A stretch of DNA of 64,000 bases, taken from the NCBI GenBank assembly GCA_910587035.1, contig CAJUMQ010000011.1:1-64000 (forward strand), in the 5' to 3' direction. Under the pieces are notes generated by a model. It was not told where the DNA came from. It saw only the letters and a program-made list of their open reading frames with translations, and did no database searches. The position numbers were made by a program, and so were the translations under genes. The DNA is from an uncultured Desulfovibrio sp. Its GTDB lineage: Bacteria > Desulfobacterota > Desulfovibrionia > Desulfovibrionales > Desulfovibrionaceae. Below are positions 18,264-27,587 of this stretch, piece after piece. Numbering within the stretch: position 1 is the stretch's first letter; each line of letters starts with the position of its first letter.

Positions 18264-19199
18264 ATGGAAAATAAAAAAACAGAACACAGATGCGGATGGG
18301 TAGCCATAGCCGGTCCGGCCAATGCTGGCAAGTCAACCCTGCTCAATGCCATGCTGGGGCAAAAGGTGGCCATTGTCACACCAAAGCCGCAGACCACCCG
18401 CAATCAGATTGTTGGCATTCTGACCGACAATGACGCGCAGATAATTTTTATGGATACACCTGGCATCTCCCAGCTCAGGGGCAAGCTCAACCGCACCATG
18501 GTGCAGGCCGCCTGGCAGAGCCTTGGCCAGGCTGATCTGGTGATGCTTGTGCTTGATGCCAATCTGTATATTCGCCATCCGGAATATCTGGAGCGTGATC
18601 TGGCAGCCTTTGCCGATGCCCTCAAAGACAGCAAAAAGCCTGTGGTGGTTGTCCCCAACAAGGTTGACCTGTTTGGGGACAAGAGCAAAATGCTGCCCCT
18701 GCTTACCAAAATTGGCGAATTGTGGCCAAATGCCGAGATATTCCCGGTATCCGCAGTCACCAGGGATGGCCTTGATGAGCTCAAGGTGCTTTTGACAGCA
18801 AAATTGCCTGCTGGTCCGGCCCTTTATCCAGAGGATCAGGTATCCACGGCGCCCATGCGCTTTATGGCGGCCGAGATTATCCGCGAAAAGCTCTATCTGC
18901 ATCTTCATCAGGAAGTGCCTTATGGCGTGGCAGTGGATGTGGAAAGCTGGGAAGAAAACGAGGAACGCGGGCAGACGGTTATCCACGCAGTCATCTATGT
19001 AGCCAAGCCCATGTACAAGGCCATGATCATCGGCAAAAACGGCTCCGGCATCAAGGAGATTGGCACAGAGGCCAGAATGGAGATCCAGGAGCTTTTGGGA
19101 GGCCGTGTGCACCTGGAGCTTTGGGTGAAGGTGCGTGAAAACTGGATGGACGATCCGGCTTTTTTGCGTGAGCTTGGACAGTCCGCACAACCGGTATAG
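18264..19199 (+). CDS. era: GTPase Era
   Basis: 311 residues. GTPase motifs: G1 [10 protein letters not shown]3 DTPG, G4 NKVD; the C-terminal KH domain has [17 protein letters not shown]. Era binds the 3' end of 16S rRNA in 30S assembly. The ribosome binding site is weak. It is followed 2 bp later by the YggS-family gene. Confidence 0.97.
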   Translation: MENKKTEHRCGWVAIAGPANAGKSTLLNAMLGQKVAIVTPKPQTTRNQIVGILTDNDAQIIFMDTPGISQLRGKLNRTMVQAAWQSLGQADLVMLVLDANLYIRHPEYLERDLAAFADALKDSKKPVVVVPNKVDLFGDKSKMLPLLTKIGELWPNAEIFPVSAVTRDGLDELKVLLTAKLPAGPALYPEDQVSTAPMRFMAAEIIREKLYLHLHQEVPYGVAVDVESWEENEERGQTVIHAVIYVAKPMYKAMIIGKNGSGIKEIGTEARMEIQELLGGRVHLELWVKVRENWMDDPAFLRELGQSAQPV

Positions 19200-19201
19200 C
19201 C

Positions 19202-19909
19202 ATGCTGACAGCCGGACAGCTCACAGCCAATCTGGAGAAAGTGCGGCACCGGGTTGATGACGCCTGCAGACGCGCCAACCGCAACCCGGCAGATGTAACC
19301 CTGCTTGCTGTATCCAAACTTCAGCCAGCAGCCGCACTGCGCGATATAGCCATGGCTGGACAGATGGATTTCGGGGAAAATTATGTTCAGGAAGCCATGC
19401 AAAAAATGGCGGATCTGGCGGATCTTAATCTGTGCTGGCATATGACCGGCCATGTCCAGAGCCGCAAGGCCGGTGATGTGGCCGGCAGGTTTGCCCTGAT
19501 TCATACCCTTGATTCCCAAAAGTTGGCAGCAGCGCTGGAAAGGCATCTTGTAGGCAAAAATTTGCTCCAGAATGTGCTTATTGAGGTCAATATAGCGCAG
19601 GAGCCTCAAAAGGGCGGCATAGATCCAGATCACCTTCAGGAACTGGGCGAATATGTTTTGGCAAATTGCCCACATCTTGCATTAAGGGGTGTCATGTGCC
19701 TGCCTCCGGTTTTTGACAATGGCGAGGCTGCCAGACCATGGTTTAAAAAGTTGAGGGAATTGCGGTCAGATCTGGCAAAAGGGCTGGACATGGATTTGCC
19801 TGTGCTCTCCATGGGCATGAGTGGCGATTTTGAAGCAGCCATTGCCGAAGGCGCCACCATAATCAGAATAGGCACAGCCATTTTTGGGCCAAGAGCAGTA
19901 AAAAAATAA
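19202..19909 (+). CDS. YggS/PLPBP-family PLP homeostasis protein
   Basis: 235 residues, alanine-racemase-like TIM barrel without a second domain. LLAVSKLQPAA contains the lysine expected to bind pyridoxal phosphate; FGENYVQEA, WHMTGHVQSRK, LIEVNIAQEPQKGG and LSMGMSGDFEAAIAEGAT(I)IRIG are family blocks. It buffers PLP rather than catalysing a known reaction. It is spaced 2 bp from era, probably co-transcribed. Confidence 0.94.
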   Translation: MLTAGQLTANLEKVRHRVDDACRRANRNPADVTLLAVSKLQPAAALRDIAMAGQMDFGENYVQEAMQKMADLADLNLCWHMTGHVQSRKAGDVAGRFALIHTLDSQKLAAALERHLVGKNLLQNVLIEVNIAQEPQKGGIDPDHLQELGEYVLANCPHLALRGVMCLPPVFDNGEAARPWFKKLRELRSDLAKGLDMDLPVLSMGMSGDFEAAIAEGATIIRIGTAIFGPRAVKK

Positions 19910-20017
19910 TACTTCATGGCGTCTTTGGCATATTGTTAACATTGCATCGATTCACAGGCTTATCTAAAAGGCCTTTTATGATGGCCATGTCAGGCATGGC
20001 CAGGGAGCACCAAGCTG

Positions 20018-20632
20018 ATGGCGGCAAAGGACAACAAGGAAAAAGAAGCTGCATTGCCGGAAGGGCAGGCGGAAAAGCCAAAAAAGAAATCAAAACTTAA
20101 AAAAATTGTCATAATTCTGGCGATTCTGATTATGACACTTGGCGGGGCCGGACTTGGCGCATACTGGTGGTTTTATATGCGCACCCCAGTGACTGACGAT
20201 GGCTCTCCCGCACCGGCCAGCCAGGAGACGCAGGCAGATTCGGCTCAGACCGCGCAGCAGCCGGCTGCCAAGGATGACAAGGCATCTTTGAATTCCGCCC
20301 GTATCGAAAGGCAGAGCGACCTGCCAAGAAGTGTTGGCATGGTTTTGCCATTGCCGCCAATCACAGTGAATCTGGCGGAACCAGGCGGCAGGCGCTATCT
20401 CAAGCTTGGCATGGAAGTTGAAGTCAATTCCGATGTCTCCACCCAGCTCAAGGCACAGAATGCCCGCATAATGGATGCCATCATCATGCTGCTTGCAGGC
20501 AAGACATATGGGGAGATCTCAACTCCGGATGGCAAGGTTCTGCTAAAGGCGGAGATTGCCGCCAGACTTAATCAGATTCTTGGCGCCCAGAGAGTTGTGC
20601 GTGTATATTTTACAGACTTTGTGATTGAGTAG
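20018..20632 (+). CDS. fliL: Flagellar basal body protein FliL
   Basis: 204 residues. A lysine-rich cytoplasmic start is followed by one membrane helix (about 30-52), a linker rich in Ala, Gln and Asp, and the FliL domain (ITVNLAEPGGRRYLKLGMEVE, AQNARIMDAIIMLLAGKTYGEI, VYFTDFVIE). It associates with the stator/MS ring. A hairpin TGGCCATG (19982-19989) with CATGGCCA (19995-20002) lies just before its GGGAG ribosome binding site and could influence translation. First gene of the fliLNOPQ run. Confidence 0.95.
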   Translation: MAAKDNKEKEAALPEGQAEKPKKKSKLKKIVIILAILIMTLGGAGLGAYWWFYMRTPVTDDGSPAPASQETQADSAQTAQQPAAKDDKASLNSARIERQSDLPRSVGMVLPLPPITVNLAEPGGRRYLKLGMEVEVNSDVSTQLKAQNARIMDAIIMLLAGKTYGEISTPDGKVLLKAEIAARLNQILGAQRVVRVYFTDFVIE

Positions 20633-20676
20633 CGCGACATTGACCATTTAATCAGCACCAGCAAAAGAGGTTTTTT

Positions 20677-21237
20677 ATGTCTCAGGATGACGATCAGGAC
20701 GCCCTGGCTGCCCAGTGGGCAGCTGAACTGGAAGCGGATGGAGTGAGTACAGATCCGGATGCCGCTGCAGGAAAAGGTTCGTCTGACGATGAGCTGGCCG
20801 CGGAATGGGCGGATGCTCTGGCCACAGAAGAGGAGCAAAGGGGCCCGGCTGCCTTTGGTAGCGCCGCGTCAGGCGCCGGCACCAATGCCAATGGCGGCAC
20901 TCTGCACAGTCCGGCAACAGACGCGCATTTTCAGGACATGACAGAGATGTCCAAACAGCCTCAAGACAAGAATCTCAAGAGGGAACTGGATTTCATTCTC
21001 GATATTCCCCTTGACGTTTCCGCAGAGCTTGGACGCACTCGTCTGCTGATAAACGAGCTTTTGCAGCTTGGTCAGGGCTCGGTTGTGGAACTAAACAAGC
21101 TGGCTGGCGAACCATTGGAGGTTTATGTCAATGGCAAGCTGGTAGCCAGAGGCGAGGCTGTGGTCATCAATGAAAAATTTGGTGTGCGCCTGACGGATAT
21201 TATCAGCCCCATTGAGAGGGTAAAACAGCTTGGCTGA
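20677..21237 (+). CDS. fliN: Flagellar motor switch protein FliN
   Basis: 186 residues. The C-terminal SpoA/FliN domain is clear (ILDIPLDVSAELGRTRLLINELLQLGQGSVVELNKLAGEPLEVYVNGKLVARGEAVVINEKFGVRLTDI, given here in segments of the family pattern). The first 100 residues are acidic and alanine-rich with a repeated AAEWAD-like motif (LAAQWAAELEAD, LAAEWADALATEE), an extension not present in short FliN proteins. It forms the C-ring with FliM and FliG. Confidence 0.95.
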   Translation: MSQDDDQDALAAQWAAELEADGVSTDPDAAAGKGSSDDELAAEWADALATEEEQRGPAAFGSAASGAGTNANGGTLHSPATDAHFQDMTEMSKQPQDKNLKRELDFILDIPLDVSAELGRTRLLINELLQLGQGSVVELNKLAGEPLEVYVNGKLVARGEAVVINEKFGVRLTDIISPIERVKQLG

Positions 21238-21880
21238 TGTGGGTGCCGAGCCCCTTTCTGGTGCCGGGCTCTCCGGCAATGCCGTGCGCGGCATAGCCGA
21301 GAACGCGGTAGATCCACTATCCCCACAGGGGGTCGCCAATGCCAGCCAGGATTCCCTGGCCGAAATTGTGCATCAGGCTGCCGATTTCATTGTCAGCGGT
21401 TTTGATCTGGCGGGCAGGGCAGTGGGCGAGGCTGTGGATGTGGCCTCCAACAAGGCTTTTCAGGGGGCGGCCAATGTTGGCGCCAATATTGCCACTCCGC
21501 CAGATAGCCTGGGACAGCCTGTATTTTCCTGGGGGGGATATTTTCAGGCTCTTGGCATCCTTTGTCTGCTATTGGCGGCCTTGTGGTTTGGAGTCTGGCT
21601 TTTGCGCCGGTATGGTAAATTTAATTTTATTCCCCGTCCCGGCTCCCTGCCAAAAAACGCGCTTGTAATGGAAGCGCAAATGCCACTTGGGCCAAGAAAA
21701 GGCCTCATGGTGGTACGATTTTTGAATAGAAGATTGCTGCTGGGGGTGACTGATCATCAGATCACCTATATTACGGAGGAAAGTGCGCAAGATGGGCGGC
21801 AAAAATCTGACTTTCAGGGCATCATGGAACAGGCGCGCAACAGCAGTGCTGATTCTGGCACTGGTGGCGCTGTTTCCTGA
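21230..21880 (+). CDS. fliO: Flagellar export protein FliO
   Basis: 216 residues, TTG start overlapping fliN by 8 bp behind GAGGG. One membrane helix (about 103-125, ALGILCLLLAALWFGVWLL) follows an Ala/Gly-rich N-terminal segment; the cytoplasmic part has LVMEAQMPLGPRKGLMVVRFLNRRLLLGVTDHQITYI, which is the FliO pattern. It helps assemble FliP in the export gate. The N-terminal segment is poorly conserved, so the start is less certain than the gene. Its end overlaps fliP by about 98 bp. Confidence 0.9.
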   Translation: MADVGAEPLSGAGLSGNAVRGIAENAVDPLSPQGVANASQDSLAEIVHQAADFIVSGFDLAGRAVGEAVDVASNKAFQGAANVGANIATPPDSLGQPVFSWGGYFQALGILCLLLAALWFGVWLLRRYGKFNFIPRPGSLPKNALVMEAQMPLGPRKGLMVVRFLNRRLLLGVTDHQITYITEESAQDGRQKSDFQGIMEQARNSSADSGTGGAVS

Positions 21881-22586
21881 ACTGGCCTGTGCCGCTCAGG
21901 ATTTAACCATGCCTTCCATGTCCCTTACCCTTTCGGGTGGGGCGCCGGAACCGTCCAAGGTTTCGGTTCTATTGGAAATCCTTTTCCTGCTCACCATATT
22001 GTCAATTGCTCCGGCAATTATGCTGACAATCACAAGCTTTACGCGCATTATCATCGTGTTCAGCTTTCTTAGGCAGGCAATGGGAGTGCAGCAGCTTCCT
22101 CCCACCCAGATATTGGCAAGCCTTGCCATTTTTATGACGGTGGTAATCATGTTTCCAGTAGGCCGTCAAATTAATAATGAAGCCTTGCAGCCATATCTCA
22201 ATGAGCAGATAGATTATAAGATCGCGCTGGACCGCGCCCAGGAGCCACTGCGCACATTCATGTTCAAGCATACCAGGGAGAAGGATCTTTCCATTTTCTA
22301 TTCCATTTCCCGCATGGAGGCCCCGCGCACCAAGGAAGAGGTGCCGACCATGATGCTTGCAGCCGCATTTGTTATAAGCGAGCTGAAAACCGCCTTTACC
22401 ATCGGCTTTTTGATTTATATTCCCTTTCTGGTAATGGACATGGTGGTTTCCAGCGTGCTTCTGGCAATGGGCATGATGATGCTGCCGCCAATGATGGTGT
22501 CGATGCCTTTCAAGCTGCTCCTGTTTGTGATGGTGGATGGCTGGAATCTGCTTGTTGGCTCACTGGTTAACAGTTTTCTTCTATAA
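21783..22586 (+). CDS. fliP: Flagellar export gate protein FliP
   Basis: 267 residues. A cleavable signal peptide (VLILALVALFPELACA) is followed by membrane helices and the signature ITSFTRIIIVFSFLRQAMGVQQLPP and MMMLPPMMVSMPFKLLLFVMVDGW. GTG 21783 lies 4 bp behind GGAGG; ATG 21792 is the alternative. The unusually long overlap with fliO is real in this sequence: both frames have strong family signatures there or nearby. FliP, FliQ and FliR form the export pore, but fliR is not in this run. Confidence 0.95.
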   Translation: MRKMGGKNLTFRASWNRRATAVLILALVALFPELACAAQDLTMPSMSLTLSGGAPEPSKVSVLLEILFLLTILSIAPAIMLTITSFTRIIIVFSFLRQAMGVQQLPPTQILASLAIFMTVVIMFPVGRQINNEALQPYLNEQIDYKIALDRAQEPLRTFMFKHTREKDLSIFYSISRMEAPRTKEEVPTMMLAAAFVISELKTAFTIGFLIYIPFLVMDMVVSSVLLAMGMMMLPPMMVSMPFKLLLFVMVDGWNLLVGSLVNSFLL

Positions 22587-22608
22587 AGAATGATCAAGGG
22601 GGGATGCA

Positions 22609-22878
22609 ATGTCCACTGATTTTGTCATCGGTTTCGGCCGCCAGGCCATCGAACTTTGCCTCATGATGGCCTTGCCCATGCTGGGAGTCGGTCTTGGAGT
22701 TGGTGTTGTTGTAAGCGTCATCCAGGCGGCTACGCAGATTCAGGAACAGACATTGACATTCATCCCCAAAATTGTCTGCATGTTTCTTGCCCTGCTTCTG
22801 GCTCTTCCCTGGCTCATAGAGAGAATGACAACCTTTACGAGGGATGTATTCATCAACATTCCCACATATGTGCAGTGA
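22609..22878 (+). CDS. fliQ: Flagellar export gate protein FliQ
   Basis: 89 residues with two membrane helices; FVIGFGRQAIELCLMMALPML, VVSVIQAATQIQEQTLTFIPKI and LPWLIERMTTFTRDVF fit FliQ. GGGGGG-type ribosome binding site just before the ATG. It is the last gene of the flagellar run and is followed by a strong terminator. Confidence 0.96.
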   Translation: MSTDFVIGFGRQAIELCLMMALPMLGVGLGVGVVVSVIQAATQIQEQTLTFIPKIVCMFLALLLALPWLIERMTTFTRDVFINIPTYVQ

Positions 22879-22917
22879 GTTGCCGCAACCATTGGTGAGC
22901 ATTATGCTTGCAAGCAT

Positions 22918-22957
22918 AAAAAGGCTGGTTGAACACCTTGCTTCAGCCAGCCTTTTT
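22918..22957 (+). terminator. Intrinsic terminator after fliQ
   Basis: Arms beginning AAAAAGGCTGG (22918) and ending CCAGCCTTTTT (22957), about 16 bp with one G-U pair, loop of 8, ending in five T. A small hairpin ATGCTTGCAAGCAT precedes it. Confidence 0.85.
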
Positions 22958-22977
22958 GCATGACGCAATAATCTTGC

Positions 22978-24324
22978 ATGAACAACAATGATATTTTGAC
23001 AGGTCGCATCTGGCCCACCTTTTTGCGCTACAGTCTGCCCTGGACACTCTCCATGCTCACATCAGGCTCTGCTGCCATAATTGATGGCATATTCATTGGG
23101 CAGTATGCCGGCGCCATCGCTCTGGCATCTGTGAATATTGTCGCGCCAGTATGGGGATTTATGGGTGGCGTGGGCATAATGCTTGCCTCAGGCGGCTCCG
23201 CCATTGCCGGCAACTATATCGGCAAGGGCGACGTGCAAAGCGCCTCCGCCATGCTGATTAAAACACTGCTTGCAATTCTGGGCTGGAGTCTTGCCTTTTT
23301 CATTGTTTTTTTTCTGTTTCAGGAACCTGCGCTTTACTGGATGGGAGGCAGAGGCGAGCTTCTGCCGGACAGCCAGGCCTATTTGCGGATACTTCTTTAT
23401 TTTTCACCCATATTTCCCCTATGCTTCGCGCTCTCCTATTTTGTCAGACTGGATGGCAGGCCTGTGCTGGCCAGCATGGGATTTATCATCTGCGCCGGCG
23501 CAAATGTTGTTCTTGACTGGTTTTTTATCAATTACAAAGGCATGGGAGTTGTGGGCGCAGGCATTGCCACAGGCATAGCCTATTGCGTGCCCTGCGTGAT
23601 TTATGCCACGCATTTCGTATCCAGAAAATGTTCGTTCATCCTCCCCAAAAAACTGGGTAAATGGGATGAGGTGCTAAAAGCCGCCTGGAATGGTTCCTCG
23701 GAATTTGTCAATGAAACAAGCGCGGGCATTGTTATACTTCTTTTCAATATCATACTGGTCAGCAGCATGGGCCCCATGGGAGTGGCGGCCTTTACAGTCA
23801 TTGGCTATATCACAATGATGGGCGGACTGCTCTGCTTTGGCATTGCAGACACTCTCACACCATTGATCAGTGTCAATAATGGTGCCAAAAAATTTGCACG
23901 CGTCAAAAAATTTCTGGGTTGCGCCCTGATCATGGTTACTGCGGTGGATCTGCTGCTGTTGCTATACCTTAGCTGCTGGCCGCGGATAATCGTTGATCTG
24001 TTTTTGATGGATGCCCACCAGGCAACGGAGATTGCGCTTGAATTTATTGCAGCCGCCCGTTGGGAGTTCCTTTTTCTTGGCCTGAATATCGCCTTCACAT
24101 CCTATTTTACTGGCAGACTTTGGGCGCCAGCATCCTTTATAACCGCCTTTGGACGGGGCTTGCTTTTTCCCTGCCTCCTTTTGAGCTTGTTGCCCATGTG
24201 TTTTGGGCCAGAAGGTATCTTTTTTGTGCCCGCAATTTCAGAAGCCATGACCTTCGGACTGGCCATTGCAATTTATTGCCACATGCTAAAAAGGAACAGC
24301 AAAAATTCAGGTCAGACTCTTTAA
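22978..24324 (+). CDS. MATE-family efflux transporter
   Basis: 448 residues with about 12 hydrophobic helices in two homologous halves; the N-terminal half has SLPWTLSMLTSGSAAIIDGIFIGQYAG and NIVAPVWGFMGGVGIMLASGGSAIAGNYIGKGD, typical of MepA/VmrA-like MATE exporters, which expel cationic drugs or metabolites in exchange for Na+ or H+. It begins 20 bp after the fliQ terminator with a weak ribosome binding site and converges with the RND gene. Substrate unknown. Confidence 0.92.
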   Translation: MNNNDILTGRIWPTFLRYSLPWTLSMLTSGSAAIIDGIFIGQYAGAIALASVNIVAPVWGFMGGVGIMLASGGSAIAGNYIGKGDVQSASAMLIKTLLAILGWSLAFFIVFFLFQEPALYWMGGRGELLPDSQAYLRILLYFSPIFPLCFALSYFVRLDGRPVLASMGFIICAGANVVLDWFFINYKGMGVVGAGIATGIAYCVPCVIYATHFVSRKCSFILPKKLGKWDEVLKAAWNGSSEFVNETSAGIVILLFNIILVSSMGPMGVAAFTVIGYITMMGGLLCFGIADTLTPLISVNNGAKKFARVKKFLGCALIMVTAVDLLLLLYLSCWPRIIVDLFLMDAHQATEIALEFIAAARWEFLFLGLNIAFTSYFTGRLWAPASFITAFGRGLLFPCLLLSLLPMCFGPEGIFFVPAISEAMTFGLAIAIYCHMLKRNSKNSGQTL

Positions 24325-24335
24325 GAAGAATTGAC

Positions 24336-27300
24336 TTAATTCATGGCGCTGTTCTTCATCTCCCCTGGCGCATCTGCCGCATCAAATCTGCGCCCATATT
24401 TTTTGCCCATCCAGCGGGAAATCTTTTCCATGTAGTAATAATAGACAGGCGTGATGTAGAGTGTGACCAGCTGTGAAAAGCACAACCCCCCAACCACGGC
24501 CATGCCCAGTGGTTTTCTGGCCTCAGCGCCCGCGCCTATGCCTATGGCAATGGGCAAGGCGCCCATAAGCGCCGCCATGGTGGTCATCATGATTGGCCTA
24601 AATCTTACATGGCAACCTCTGGTTATGGCCGCTAGCGGAGATATGGATGGATCATGTTTCTGGGCATCCAGGGCAAAATCGAGCATCATGATGGCATTTT
24701 TCTTGACTATGCCCAAAAGCATGATGATGCCCACAAAACCATAGAGATTCAGCTCCATGCCTGCCAGCCACAGGGTAAACAGGGCGCCAAAACCCGCTGC
24801 CGGCAGACCGGACAGGATGGTAAGCGGGTGAATGAAACTTTCATAAAGAATGCCCAGCACAAGATATATTACAACAATGGCAAGAAACAGCAGCCAGCCC
24901 ATGCCCTGCAGTGATTTCTGAAATGCCTGCGCAGTGCCCTGAAACTCGGCGCTGACAGTGTCCGGAAGCAGGGGGGAGGCTACACGCGCGACTTCCGCCA
25001 CGCCTTCGCTCAGGGATATTCCTGGCCTGAGGTTGAACGAGATGGTGACAGCAGGAAACTGGCCATTGTGGTTTACGGTAATTGGTCCAACAGAGGGAGT
25101 CATTTCCACAAGTGTTGCAAGTGGCACAAGATCGCCATTTTTGGCGCGCACATATAGCCTGTCCAGGGCTCCCTGTTCCTGCTGGAAGCGTTTCTGCAGT
25201 TCTATGAAAACCTTATAGTCATTATTGGGAGCATAGATTGTGGAAATCTCCCGGGAACCAAAGGCGGATTGCAGGGCCAGCTCAATCTGCTGGGGGCTAA
25301 CCCCCAGGGCGGCTGCCCTGTTGCGGTCAATGTTGAGACGCAATTCAGGATTTTTCAGCTGCAAATCGCTGTTGACATCCTGAATGACAGCAACATGCCT
25401 GAGAGCCTCCTCTATTTTCTGGGCACTGTCAAACAGCGCCTCCATATCTGGCCCGAACATGGTATATTGATAGAGCGCCTTGGAAGAACGGCCACCAATG
25501 TTTATGGCTGGTGGAATGCGCACAAAAACCCTTAGCGCAGGGGATGTGTTCAATTCACGCCGGAGCTTCTGGGCAACCGTTTCGATGGCCGGCCTTTCCC
25601 CATGCGGTTTTAACTGAATGAGCAGGGTGCCATTGTTCACACCCTGATTGGGTCCCACTATACCCACAACTGAATTGAATTTTTCCACCCATGGCTCTTT
25701 TTCAAGCATGGGATCAAGCTCATGCTGGGCCTTTTCCATACCCTGGAAGGAAACGCTCTGCCAGCCTTCCGTGCTTGCCACCAGAAAGCCCTCATCCTCC
25801 GCTGGCAGAAAACCCTTGGGAATGATGATGCCAAACCATGCGGTGAGGCCAATTAGAGCAAAGGATGCCCAGAGAGTGAGCAGCCTGTGCCGCAGCACAA
25901 TATTTAGCGAATGCCCATAGCCTCTGGCCAGGGCATCAAAGAAGCGCTCAAAAATGCCATACAAACCTTCGGAATTATGCCTTGTGCCCCTGGCTTTCAA
26001 AAAGTAGGCGCACAGCATTGGCGTCAATGTGAGGGAGACAATGCCAGAGCAGAGTATGGCTGTAATGATGACTACAGCAAACTCGCGGAACAGCCTGCCG
26101 ACAATCCCCCCCATAAACAGCACCGGGATAAACACTGCCGCCAGGGATATGGTCATGGAGACGATGGTAAAGCCAATTTCCGCCGAACCATCATAGGCCG
26201 CTGTCAGTGGATCCTTGCCCATTTCCTGATGGCGCACAATATTCTCGAGCATGACTATGGCATCATCCACCACAAATCCAACAGCCAGGGTCAATGCCAT
26301 CAGGGAGAGATTATCAAGGCTGTAGCCCATTATCGCCATGACTGCAAAAGTGGAAATAATGGACATTGGCAGGGCGAGAGAAGGGATGATGGTGGCCGGC
26401 AGGTTGCGCAAAAAAATGAATATGACAAGAATGACCAGAAAAACCGTAAGAATCAGGGTAAATTTGACGTCTGCCACGGATTCCCGGATGGATTCCGAGC
26501 GGTCATAAAAAATATCAACATGCACGGAAGGCGGCAGCTGTTTTTCCAGCATTGGCAGCAGCTGGCGTATGGAATCGACTACATGCACGGTGTTGGCGCC
26601 TGGCTGTCTGTCTATGGCCAGGGTGAGGGATGGATTGCCCCCGACGCTCCAGGCGAGCTGTTTGTCCTGCTGTACGCTGTCAATGGCCTCGCCAATCTCG
26701 CGCAGGCGCACGGGAGCGCCATTTTTGTAGGCGATAACCGTGTCCTCAAAAGCGCGTGCATTATACATCTGGCCACTTGACTTGATGGCCCTGGCTACAG
26801 TCTCTCCTTCCAGGGAGCCTGTGGGCAGCATGGAATTGGATGCCATTATGGCATCAGCCACCTCATCTATGCCAAGCCCCCGGGTAGCCATGGCGTCCGG
26901 ATCCAGCTGCACACGCACTGCATATTTTTTCTGCCCATAAATTATCACCTGGGCCACACCCTCCACCATGGACAGACGCTGGCCAATGAGTGTGTCCGCG
27001 TATTCATTCAGTTGCCAAAGGGGCAGGGTGGGGGAGGATACCTGCAGATACATTATGGGCAGATCCGCCGGATTCACCTTGCGGAAGCTTGGCGGCGTGG
27101 TCATGCTCGTTGGCAGTCTGCGCTGGGCAAGACCAATGGCCGACTGCACATCCAGAGCAGCCGCGTCTATATCCCTATCCAGGGCAAACTGTATATTGAT
27201 TCTGGTTCTGCCAGTTGAATTAACTGAAGATATGGAATCTATGCCGGCTATGGTAAAGAATTCCTTTTCCAGAGGCGTTGCCACAGAAGCCGCCATCGTT

Positions 27301-27491
27301 TCGGGATCCGCTCCAGGCAGGTCCGCAAGAACGGATATGGTCGGGAAATCGACATTTGGCAGCTGATTGACAGGCAAATCGAGATAGCCGGTGATACCGA
27401 AAAACAGCATCCCAAGCATTAAAAGAACAGTTGCAACAGGGCGGCGAATAAAAATCGCGGCAATATTGGCGGTATTCGCGCTGGCGCTCAT
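24336..27491 (-). CDS. RND efflux pump inner-membrane subunit (MdtB/MdtC-like)
   Basis: About 1051 residues, the normal AcrB-family length. FIRRPVATVLLMLGMLFFG starts helix 1; LPNVDFPTISV, the proton-relay segment VGFVVDDAIVMLENIVRH in helix 4, and TLTPMLCAYFLKARG are family marks. It exports drugs using the proton gradient, in a trimer. ATG 27491 gives the usual short N-terminus; ATG 27530 with AAGGG is possible. No periplasmic adaptor or outer-membrane channel gene is adjacent, so it must pair with components encoded elsewhere. It lies 96 bp after cbiB on the same strand. Confidence 0.94.
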   Translation of the reverse strand: MSASANTANIAAIFIRRPVATVLLMLGMLFFGITGYLDLPVNQLPNVDFPTISVLADLPGADPETMAASVATPLEKEFFTIAGIDSISSVNSTGRTRINIQFALDRDIDAAALDVQSAIGLAQRRLPTSMTTPPSFRKVNPADLPIMYLQVSSPTLPLWQLNEYADTLIGQRLSMVEGVAQVIIYGQKKYAVRVQLDPDAMATRGLGIDEVADAIMASNSMLPTGSLEGETVARAIKSSGQMYNARAFEDTVIAYKNGAPVRLREIGEAIDSVQQDKQLAWSVGGNPSLTLAIDRQPGANTVHVVDSIRQLLPMLEKQLPPSVHVDIFYDRSESIRESVADVKFTLILTVFLVILVIFIFLRNLPATIIPSLALPMSIISTFAVMAIMGYSLDNLSLMALTLAVGFVVDDAIVMLENIVRHQEMGKDPLTAAYDGSAEIGFTIVSMTISLAAVFIPVLFMGGIVGRLFREFAVVIITAILCSGIVSLTLTPMLCAYFLKARGTRHNSEGLYGIFERFFDALARGYGHSLNIVLRHRLLTLWASFALIGLTAWFGIIIPKGFLPAEDEGFLVASTEGWQSVSFQGMEKAQHELDPMLEKEPWVEKFNSVVGIVGPNQGVNNGTLLIQLKPHGERPAIETVAQKLRRELNTSPALRVFVRIPPAINIGGRSSKALYQYTMFGPDMEALFDSAQKIEEALRHVAVIQDVNSDLQLKNPELRLNIDRNRAAALGVSPQQIELALQSAFGSREISTIYAPNNDYKVFIELQKRFQQEQGALDRLYVRAKNGDLVPLATLVEMTPSVGPITVNHNGQFPAVTISFNLRPGISLSEGVAEVARVASPLLPDTVSAEFQGTAQAFQKSLQGMGWLLFLAIVVIYLVLGILYESFIHPLTILSGLPAAGFGALFTLWLAGMELNLYGFVGIIMLLGIVKKNAIMMLDFALDAQKHDPSISPLAAITRGCHVRFRPIMMTTMAALMGALPIAIGIGAGAEARKPLGMAVVGGLCFSQLVTLYITPVYYYYMEKISRWMGKKYGRRFDAADAPGEMKNSAMN

Positions 27492-27587
27492 TGGGACAAA
27501 ACTCCGGGGAAAATAGGGATATTCTTCCATATTATCCCTTTTGCAGCCCATTAGGCAAGCATGTAACTGCCAGTATGTTCCATAGGC

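Noticed and set aside
19930..19960. Sigma54 promoter before fliL (TGGC...TTGC)
   Set aside because: The GG and GC elements are 15 bp apart instead of 10.
25911..26780. 289-residue plus-strand frame opposite the RND gene
   Set aside because: Shadow of the RND gene, without a family motif.
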